Source of the DNA: Streptomyces sp. I6
GTDB lineage: Bacteria; Actinomycetota; Actinomycetes; Streptomycetales; Streptomycetaceae
Assembly (NCBI GenBank): GCA_003725745.1
Contig: RHDP01000001.1
Location: 6,675,501 to 6,739,500, forward strand
Direction: 5' to 3'
Length of the DNA: 64,000 nucleotides
Program-made: the position numbers and the translations under genes
The notes under the pieces: model-generated
The model's input: the letters and a program-made list of their open reading frames with translations, nothing else
What the model was told of the DNA's origin: nothing
Database searches by the model: none
Part shown: positions 29,581 through 38,526 of the stretch, piece by piece
How the letters are laid out: the number at the start of each line of letters is the position of its first letter
Position numbering within the stretch: position 1 is the stretch's first letter

Positions 29581-30127
29581 CCTGGATCCCTTCAGCCTGG
29601 TGGCGACATACCCCATGGTCTCAGCCACCCCAGTCCCTACCCGGCGGTAGCGTCAAGAGTCCCGTGGTGGTCGGGGCATCGGCGCGGCGTTGCGTTGGTC
29701 ACGTCGCCCGGTCCGCCGTCCCCGGCCGGTCCGCTGTCCCCGCCCGGTCCCCTGTCCCCGGCCGGTCCGCCGTTCCCGCCCGGCACGTGGACGGGGGTTT
29801 GCCCCGGCCCCGCGGACCCGCGGCCGGGCAGGGGGCACCGCCGACGGCGTTCCCGCGCGGACCGCGGCGGCCGCGCGGACGGTGCCCGCGCGGACGGTGC
29901 CCGCCCGGACGGGCCGAGGCCGTCGCGGCGGCCGTGTGCGGCGGTGCGTCCGTGTCCGCGTCCGGGCACCACGCCGCGACGGGGCCGTCGCACCCGGTGA
30001 GGTGACGGCCACGGGTGCGGCGGGCGGCACGTGCGCGGCGGGCGGGGTTCCGGAACCGCACGGCGACGCGGACGGTGCACCCCGTGTGCCGCAGGGTGCG
30101 CCGTCCGCGGTGGCGAGGGCTCCCGGA
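29581..30127. other. Intergenic with four 18-bp tandem repeats
   Basis: Four consecutive 18-bp units (consensus GGTCCSCYGTYCCCGSCC) occupy 29710-29781. On the minus strand they would read as GTADRP/GTGDRA hexapeptides in an open frame from about 30148, but that frame has no recognisable domain or good start. The 5' part is the pyc upstream region. No gene called. Confidence 0.6.
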
Positions 30128-30155
30128 CCCGCCGGTGCCGGCCGGCACCGGCGGG
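30128..30155. terminator. Perfect 28-bp palindrome after katG
   Basis: A 14+14 perfect inverted repeat centred on GCCGGCCGGC (outer arms CCCGCCGGTGCCGG), 14 bases beyond the katG stop. It has no loop or T-run, as is usual for GC-rich actinobacterial terminators; termination is inferred from position and structure. Confidence 0.55.
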
Positions 30156-30169
30156 CGGAGGCGCCGGGA

Positions 30170-32698
<2,529 letters not shown>

Positions 32699-32745
32699 TC
32701 ATCCGCCGGCCGGCACGGTGCGGATCGGCGGCGGTGTTCCCGTCA
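32699..32745 (-). other. Possible 15-codon leader ORF upstream of katG
   Basis: ATG 32745 preceded by GCAGGAGACGAGGAC encodes MTGTPPPIRTVPAGG and a stop. It lies within the roughly 400-nt leader expected from the katG promoter at 32805-32832, about 300 bases before katG. Pro-rich; whether it is translated or regulatory is unknown. Confidence 0.3.
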
Positions 32746-32804
32746 TGTCCTCGTCTCCTGCCGTGCTGGAGGTCCTCTTGCACCCTTGGCTGTCGCCGGA
32801 ACCG

Positions 32805-32832
32805 ATCCTACGATGGACGCAGTCCAGGTCAA
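32805..32832 (-). promoter_or_regulatory. Probable katG promoter
   Basis: Minus-strand -35 TTGACC (32832-32827), 16-bp spacer and -10 TAGGAT (32810-32805). Transcription would start near 32798 and give a long leader of about 400 nt before the katG ATG. Confidence 0.55.
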
Positions 32833-32842
32833 GAAGCTCGCG

Positions 32843-32859
32843 TGATCCATATCCGATCA
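32843..32859. promoter_or_regulatory. Inverted repeat, candidate Fur-family operator
   Basis: TGATC-N7-GATCA in an AT-rich island of the katG-fur divergent region, 11 bp upstream of the katG -35 and about 60 bp before the fur start. Its symmetry, AT-content and position fit an operator for the adjacent peroxide-responsive repressor; assignment is by position only. Confidence 0.45.
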
Positions 32860-32920
32860 GATTTCGGACATCCGCGGGTAGACTTCGGCCGTCCCGTCGA
32901 GTGCGAGTAGGTGAACCCAC

Positions 32921-33331
32921 ATGAGCGACCTGCTGGAGCGGCTGCGAGGGCGTGGCTGGCGGGTGACCGCCCAGCGGCGCGTCGTGGCGGAGGTCCTCGA
33001 CGGCGACCATGTGCACCTCACGGCGGACGAGGTGCACGCCCGCGCCGCGCGGCGGCTGCCCGAGATCTCCCGGGCGACCGTCTACAACACGCTGGGCGAG
33101 CTGGTCTCTCTCGGCGAGGTCGCGGAGGTCTCCACGGACGGCCGAGCCAAGCGCTACGACCCCAACGCACACCACCCGCACCAGCACCTGGTGTGCTCCG
33201 GCTGCGGCACCATCCGCGACGTCCGCCCGGCCGGCGATCCACTGGACCGCCTCCCGGCGGACCAGCGGTTCGGGTTCACCGTGTCCGGTGCGGAGGTCAC
33301 CTACCGCGGGCTGTGCCCGTCCTGCGCCTGA
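32921..33331 (+). CDS. Fur-family peroxide-responsive repressor
   Basis: Metal-dependent repressor of 136 residues. The winged-helix N-terminal part (LRGRGWRVTAQRRVVAEVL...EISRATVYNTLGELVSLGEV) is followed by a dimerisation/metal domain with the H-x-H cluster NAHHPHQHLVC. Two CxxC zinc pairs are CSGC (mid) and CPSC (C-terminus). Length and metal-site layout match FurA/CatR/PerR types, which repress catalase or catalase-peroxidase until oxidised by peroxide. Divergent orientation to katG, with an intervening inverted repeat, supports this target. Start ATG 32921 has AGTAGGTG upstream. Confidence 0.9.
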   Translation: MSDLLERLRGRGWRVTAQRRVVAEVLDGDHVHLTADEVHARAARRLPEISRATVYNTLGELVSLGEVAEVSTDGRAKRYDPNAHHPHQHLVCSGCGTIRDVRPAGDPLDRLPADQRFGFTVSGAEVTYRGLCPSCA

Positions 33332-33677
33332 GGCCCCGCCCGGCCTCCGGGCCCGGCCTCTCGGCCCCAGGACCGGTCACCCGCGGCACCGGGCCCCGAC
33401 CCGGGGAGCCGTCCGTGCGACCGCCGACCGCCGACCGCAGGTCGAACCCGCCCGTCTCAGGCCGCCCCGTCCGCGGTACCCGCAAAATCGCAACCAACGC
33501 GCTACTCGGAACGCTTCAATGCGCCGGGCGCACAGGGGGCGCGCTCTCTTCCAGGTGAGCACCCCCGTGCCTCATCGACGTCGACTACGTGCCCGATCGG
33601 CGGGCACTGGCTGTACGTACCACCACCGGTATTCGGCCGGTCACATGAGGCTGCGAGGCAGTTGAGGGGGAGCGAAC
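33332..33677. other. Intergenic between the Fur-family gene and ramR
   Basis: C-rich 5' half, then a more AT-balanced segment (about 33480-33660) that should contain the ramR promoter. GAGGGGGAGCG immediately before GTG 33678 is the ramR ribosome binding site. No gene seen. Confidence 0.5.
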
Positions 33678-34283
33678 GTGATCAGGGTGCTGCTGGTGCA
33701 CGACGCCTACCTGATGAGATCGGCGCTGACGGCGTTGCTGGGGAGGGAAAGAGACCTGCAGGTGAGCGGTGCCTCGTGGGGGGCGGCCGTCGTGCAGGCG
33801 CGCTCCGTCCGGCCGCACGTCTGCGTCGTGGACGTCGACTGCCCGGGCGCGTTGAGGCCGGCGGCCCTGACGGCCCCGGCCCGGGGTGTGACCGGACCCG
33901 CCCCCGCACTGCTCGCGCTGGCCACGGCCGCCAAGCCCGGCGCGCTGCGCCGCGCCTTCGACGCGGGCGCCCTCGGCTACGTCAGCAAGGACGCAGGGCC
34001 GCGGCGATTACTGGAAGGCATAAGGCAGGTGGCGAAAGGCGAGCGGTTCGTCGACGAGTCGCTCGCCTTCGGGTTCCTCCAGGCCGCGGAGATGCCTCTG
34101 ACGCCTCGCGAACTCAGCGTGCTGCGGATGGCCGCGGAAGGGTCGACGATCGCCGAGATCGCACGCCAACTGCATCTGTCCCTCGGAACCGTGCGCAACT
34201 ACATGTCCGCGATCACCCGCAAGACCGGAGCCCGCAACCGGGTCGACGCGATACGGAAATCCCAGCATGCGGGCTGGGTCTGA
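33678..34283 (+). CDS. ramR: RamR-type NarL/LuxR response regulator of the SapB cluster
   Basis: DNA-binding activator of 201 residues. The receiver-like N-terminal domain has an incomplete acidic pocket (VLLVHDAYL rather than a DD pair), a candidate phospho-Asp in VCVVDVDCPG, Thr in LALATAAKP and Lys in YVSKDAG. The C-terminal LuxR helix-turn-helix is TPRELSVLRMAAEGSTIAEIA...LSLGTVRNYMSAITRKTG. Convergent with ramAB and 93 bases from its end, which with the ram genes identifies it. Codon 111 (34008-34010) is TTA, the rare leucine codon read by bldA tRNA, so translation is probably developmentally gated. Start GTG 33678 follows GAGGGGGAGCGAAC. Confidence 0.88.
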   Translation: MIRVLLVHDAYLMRSALTALLGRERDLQVSGASWGAAVVQARSVRPHVCVVDVDCPGALRPAALTAPARGVTGPAPALLALATAAKPGALRRAFDAGALGYVSKDAGPRRLLEGIRQVAKGERFVDESLAFGFLQAAEMPLTPRELSVLRMAAEGSTIAEIARQLHLSLGTVRNYMSAITRKTGARNRVDAIRKSQHAGWV

Positions 34284-34376
34284 GCGGCGGACGCACCCGC
34301 GGGAGGGGCTGCCGTGCCGGTGGGCTACCGGGGCCGGCCGGCCGCCCCCGTCCCGGGAGCGCCACCGGCCCTCCGG

Positions 34377-37300
34377 TCACGCATGCCGGGGGGCCCAGTG
34401 ACCGACGAGGTCCCGGTAGGTCTCCGACCGCCGCAGGAGTTCTCCGTGCCGTCCCGCGACGGCTCTCGTGCCGTCCAGCACGAGAACGCGGTCGGCGCGC
34501 CGGGCCGAGGAGAGCCGATGGGCGATCACCAGCAGGGTTCCGGGCCGGTCGGCGAACGCGTGCTCGGCGCGGGCCTCCGCTGCCGGATCGAGGTGGCAGG
34601 TCGCTTCGTCGAGCAGGGTGAGCCGGGCGGGGGCGAGATAGGCCCGTGCGAGGGCGATGAGCTGGCGTTCCCCCTGGGAGAGGGCGGAGGGGCGGACCGG
34701 TGAGTCCAGTCCGCCCAGTCGCCGTGCCAACTCCTCGAGGCCGACGGCGCGTACCGCAGCGTCGACGGCGGCGGCCGGCGCTCCGCCGGAGCGCAGGTAG
34801 AGCAGGTTGTCCCGGAGGGTGCCGCTGAACACGTAGGCCTGCTGGGGGATCAGGGCCCGCCGTGCGGCGAACGGGTCCTGGTCGGGCCGCTGGACGGGCG
34901 CTCCGTCGACCAGCACCCGGCCGTGGGCGGGCGTGAGCAGTCCGGCGACGAGAGCGAACAGGGTGGACTTGCCGATGCCGCTCGGCCCCACCACGGCCAG
35001 GTGCTCTCCCGGCTCCACCCGCAGGTCCAGGCGGTCGATCACGGGGATGGCGCCGGGGCCGTAGGAGAAGGAGAGGGAGCGCAGCTCCAGGACCGGCACC
35101 CCGCCCTGCGGCGCAGCGGGCGGCGCCGCGCGCGGGCGCGCCGCGGCCGGAGAGTACGCCCTCTGGCGGGGCGCCGCTCCCGGTGTGCCGTCGCCCGCCA
35201 CCACCGCCCGGGGCGTGGTGCCGACGGGAAGCGGCGGGTCCTCCTGGCCGGTGAGGCGGTCGAGGATGACCAGCAGCCGCGTTCCGGCCGTGCCCAGACC
35301 GGTCATCAGGGTGTTCAGGGCCGGCAGCAGGGCCTGTGTCAGATAGGTGAGCGCGCCGAGTAGTTCTCCCGCGGTGACTCCGCGCTCCAGCAGCCACGGC
35401 GCGGCGGCCAGCAGGAGGACGACGGGGGCCTGCCCGGCCAGCTGGAGGGTGAGCGTCCGGACGGCGGCCCACCGCGCGAGCGCCCGTGCCGCCCGGGTCT
35501 GAGCGTCGATCAGTTCGCCCGCCGCGTCCGCGGTGCGCCCCTGCGCGCCGCAGGCGGCGATGTCGCGCAGACCGGAGACGGCGGTGCCGATCCGTGCGGC
35601 GAGTTCCTCGTCGGCGTGCAGGTAGTCCCGCTGCCGCGCCGCCGTGGGACGCAGCGCGGCGGCGAAGAGCGCGAGCCCGGCGGCCAGTGGCGGAAGGACG
35701 ACGACCAGCAGCTCCGGGGCAAGCGCCGCGAGGCCCGCCACGACTCCCGCGACCGTGAAGACGAAGGATCTGGTCACCATGACCACTCCCGCGAACGCGT
35801 CCCGCGCCGCCTCCGTCTGGTGCGTCAGGCGGGAGACGGCGGTCCGGCCGCCGGACGCGTCCCGCCCCGCGACCGCTGCGGACAAGGCGGCGTCCACGAC
35901 CCGGCGGACCAGGCCGTCCCGCAGCGGCTCCACCAGGCCGGCGAGATGGTGGAACACCCTGTTCGTGGCCGCTCCGCCGACGACCACCGCCGCGGCGGCC
36001 ACGGCCAGCCAGCCCAGTCCCACCCCCGGCCGCCCCGCCAGGAAACCGCGGTCCAGTGCCGCGGCCACGCCGTATCCGCCGAGGAAGGTCTGCGCGGACT
36101 CCAGCAGCGACCAGCAGCCGAGGCGCACGACTGCGCCCCGCCGCCGGCCGAGGAACGGGACCGCGTGCGGCAGCGTCCTGCGCAGCACCCCCCGGACCGG
36201 GCCGGTCTCACGCGGCGCAGAGGGGCGGTGGCCGTGCGGATCGGGGCCCTTCTCCCCGTGCCCGACCGCACCCGTGGCCGCGGGCACCCGCCCCCGGCCG
36301 TCAACGGACGCCCCCGCGGGGCCGCTCCCGCCCGCCGGGCCGCCCCGCGCCTCGCGGCCGGGGTGACCGTCGGCGCGCGGGTGCGCCTCCGCGGCGCTGC
36401 TCGCCGTGCGCTCGTCGCCGCGGTACGGGCCGTCGCCCGGGCGGTTCTCCGGCGGGCCGTGCGGTTCGCGGCCCGCGTCGCCGTCCGGTGCGGCGAACAC
36501 GGCACGGTACCCGGGCAGCGCCCACAGCGCGGCGTGCGGGCCGACGGCCCGGATACGCCCCTCGTCGAGCCAGGCCACGAGGTCGGCCCGAGCCGCGGAC
36601 GAGATCCGGTGGGCGACGACGAGACGGGTGCCGGGCCGGACCTGGTGCAGCAGGGCCCGGGCTACCCGGCGTTCGGTGACGCTGTCCAGGCTCGATGTGG
36701 CGTCGTCCAGGACGAGCAGCCGTCCGGCGTGTGCGAAGGCCCGTGCCAGGCCCAGTCGTTGCGCCTCCCCGCCGGACAGCGGCGCGCGGTCCAGCCGCGT
36801 GCCGTAGCCCTCCGGCAGCCGCCGGACGAAGCCGTCGGCGTCCGCGGCCCGGGCGGCGGCGACCACCTCGGCCGGGGGAGGGGCGTACGGCCCGAAGGCG
36901 ATGGAGTCCGCCACGGTCGTGCCGAACAGCGCGGGCCGCTCGAAGGCGTACGTCACCTCCCGCCGCAGGACACCCGGTGCGATCTCGGGCACGGGGACGC
37001 CGTCCAGGTGGACGGTGCCGGCGTCGGCGTCGGCCAGCCGTCCGGGCAGCCGGGCCAGTGCCGTCTTGCCCGAGCCGGAGCGGCCCACCAGGGCCAGGGT
37101 GGCGCCGCCGGGCACGACCAGGTCGACGTCGTGGAGCACGGGCCTGCCGTCGAGTACCACCGACACGCCGCGGAACTCCAGCCGTCCGGGACCGCCTGCG
37201 GGGAGGGTGCGCTCGCCGTACGCCACGGCCGGCGCGGCCGCGGCCTCGGCGGTACGCACGGCCGCGGCCCGGCTGCGCAGAAGCCCCGCCAACTGCGCGA

Positions 37301-38228
37301 CGACGGCTCCCAGGCCCGCGGCCAGCGCCGCGTAGCGGACCGCCGCCAGCAGTTCACCGACGCTCATGTGCCCCGCCGCCACCCGCAGCCCGCCGACGGC
37401 GAGTACGCCGGTCTCCAGCAGCGGCAGCAGCACCGCGCCCCGGGCGACCGCGCGGCCGTAGACGTGCCACATGCGCCGCCCGGTGGCGGCGAGTTCGGGC
37501 AGCGGCGCCAGGATCCGGGCGCGTTCCCGTTCGGCCGTGCCGGCGGCGGCGACGGTGCGGGCCCCCTGGAGTGCCTCGACCAGACGGGCCGCGATGTCCC
37601 CCTGGACGCGCTGGTACTCGGCCACCCCGGAGCGGGTGTCGCGGGTGAACGCGCGGAGGAGGAGCAGCAGCAGCGGCGCCCCGGCCGCGAAGACCGCGGC
37701 CGTCCACAGGTCGGTCACGGCGAGCGCGACAAGCCCGCCGACCGGGAGCAGGACGGCCGGTACGGCCGCGGCGGCGGTCGCGGGCGCCGCGGCGGCCTCC
37801 GTCGCGTTGGCCGTCAGCCGGGTCACGAGGTCGCCGGGGGTGAACCGCTGCGCCGCTCGCGGCCCCGCGGCGAGCACCCGGCCCAGGGCCCGGCGCCGGG
37901 TGCGCGCCGCAGACCGTGCGGTGAGCGTGCCGGTGAGATGGGCGGAGGCCGCGTCGCACAGGAGGTCAGCGACCACGAGCGCCGCACAGAGCGCCAACCA
38001 CGGTCCGGCGTGCGCGCTGCCCGCGAGAACGAGGTCCAGTGAGCGGCCGAGCAGGGCCGGCAGTGCGACGGCGGCGGCCGCCGACAGCAGGCCCGTCGCG
38101 ACGAGAGCGGCGGTCCGTCCGGCAGACGCCCGTACCGCGTCGGTCAGCAGCGACCGGGCGGCGCGGGCCGCCGGTGGCGCGTCCGCACCACGGTCGCCGT
38201 CCGCGACCACCGGACCTTGGGGACTCAA
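34377..38228 (-). CDS. ramAB: Fused RamA-RamB ABC exporter for SapB
   Basis: A single polypeptide of 1283 residues made of two complete half-transporters. Half 1: membrane domain (about 25-345), Walker A GRSGSGKT near 381, signature LSGGEAQRLGLARA near 484, Walker B LLVLDDATSSLD near 508. A hydrophilic linker rich in Gly/Pro/His (about 600-680) follows. Half 2: membrane domain (about 690-1000), Walker A GPSGIGKST near 1083, signature LSQGERQLIALARA near 1183, Walker B LTLLDEATCHLD near 1205. The first ATPase site is degenerate: Asp replaces the catalytic Glu, and the Q-loop reads AFERPALF. This gives the asymmetry of heterodimeric exporters in one chain. In characterised ram/amf clusters RamA and RamB are separate. 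Follows ramS and should export the processed lanthipeptide. Confidence 0.9.
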   Translation of the reverse strand: MSPQGPVVADGDRGADAPPAARAARSLLTDAVRASAGRTAALVATGLLSAAAAVALPALLGRSLDLVLAGSAHAGPWLALCAALVVADLLCDAASAHLTGTLTARSAARTRRRALGRVLAAGPRAAQRFTPGDLVTRLTANATEAAAAPATAAAAVPAVLLPVGGLVALAVTDLWTAAVFAAGAPLLLLLLRAFTRDTRSGVAEYQRVQGDIAARLVEALQGARTVAAAGTAERERARILAPLPELAATGRRMWHVYGRAVARGAVLLPLLETGVLAVGGLRVAAGHMSVGELLAAVRYAALAAGLGAVVAQLAGLLRSRAAAVRTAEAAAAPAVAYGERTLPAGGPGRLEFRGVSVVLDGRPVLHDVDLVVPGGATLALVGRSGSGKTALARLPGRLADADAGTVHLDGVPVPEIAPGVLRREVTYAFERPALFGTTVADSIAFGPYAPPPAEVVAAARAADADGFVRRLPEGYGTRLDRAPLSGGEAQRLGLARAFAHAGRLLVLDDATSSLDSVTERRVARALLHQVRPGTRLVVAHRISSAARADLVAWLDEGRIRAVGPHAALWALPGYRAVFAAPDGDAGREPHGPPENRPGDGPYRGDERTASSAAEAHPRADGHPGREARGGPAGGSGPAGASVDGRGRVPAATGAVGHGEKGPDPHGHRPSAPRETGPVRGVLRRTLPHAVPFLGRRRGAVVRLGCWSLLESAQTFLGGYGVAAALDRGFLAGRPGVGLGWLAVAAAAVVVGGAATNRVFHHLAGLVEPLRDGLVRRVVDAALSAAVAGRDASGGRTAVSRLTHQTEAARDAFAGVVMVTRSFVFTVAGVVAGLAALAPELLVVVLPPLAAGLALFAAALRPTAARQRDYLHADEELAARIGTAVSGLRDIAACGAQGRTADAAGELIDAQTRAARALARWAAVRTLTLQLAGQAPVVLLLAAAPWLLERGVTAGELLGALTYLTQALLPALNTLMTGLGTAGTRLLVILDRLTGQEDPPLPVGTTPRAVVAGDGTPGAAPRQRAYSPAAARPRAAPPAAPQGGVPVLELRSLSFSYGPGAIPVIDRLDLRVEPGEHLAVVGPSGIGKSTLFALVAGLLTPAHGRVLVDGAPVQRPDQDPFAARRALIPQQAYVFSGTLRDNLLYLRSGGAPAAAVDAAVRAVGLEELARRLGGLDSPVRPSALSQGERQLIALARAYLAPARLTLLDEATCHLDPAAEARAEHAFADRPGTLLVIAHRLSSARRADRVLVLDGTRAVAGRHGELLRRSETYRDLVGHWAPRHA

Positions 38229-38257
38229 CGGGCGCTCCTCGAAGTAACGGACCGGAC

Positions 38258-38286
38258 GGTCCCGGGCGCCTGGGGCGCCCGGGACC
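38258..38286. terminator. Hairpin between ramS and ramAB
   Basis: Perfect 13-bp stem (GGTCCCGGGCGCC / GGCGCCCGGGACC) with a 3-base loop TGG, between the ramS stop (38337) and the ramAB start (38228). Likely an attenuator or 3' stabiliser that lets ramS mRNA exceed ramAB mRNA; that effect is inferred. Confidence 0.7.
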
Positions 38287-38336
38287 GCCGGTGCGATGTC
38301 ACCGCCGCCGCGCGCAGTGCCGCCGCGGCGGACCGG

Positions 38337-38468
38337 TCAGTTGCAGGTGGTGACGCTCAGGCTGCTGTCACCGCACAGCAGCAGGCTCGCGCGGCTGCCG
38401 CCCGTGGCGATCTCGTCCGTGAGCTCGTCCTTCGGGGTCTCCATGGTCTGCAGGTCGAGAAGCGACAT
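38337..38468 (-). CDS. ramS: SapB lanthipeptide precursor RamS
   Basis: Precursor peptide of 43 residues. The leader begins MSLLDLQTMETPKDELTDE, including the LLDLQ-type recognition motif of class III leaders. The core region has GSRASLLLCGDS and SSLSVTTCN. It contains two S-x-x-S-x-x-x-C motifs (Ser25/Ser28/Cys32 and Ser35/Ser38/Cys42), the arrangement used for the two rings of SapB. From memory, the core differs from S. coelicolor SapB by a single Ile to Val change and by the residue before the first Ser. Start ATG 38468 has GAAAGGAAAG upstream; spacing from ramC is 58 bases. Confidence 0.96.
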   Translation of the reverse strand: MSLLDLQTMETPKDELTDEIATGGSRASLLLCGDSSLSVTTCN

Positions 38469-38526
38469 GATTGCTTTCCTTTCTCGAGGACGGATGTGCC
38501 TTGCCATGACCTCCGGTGACCGGAGG

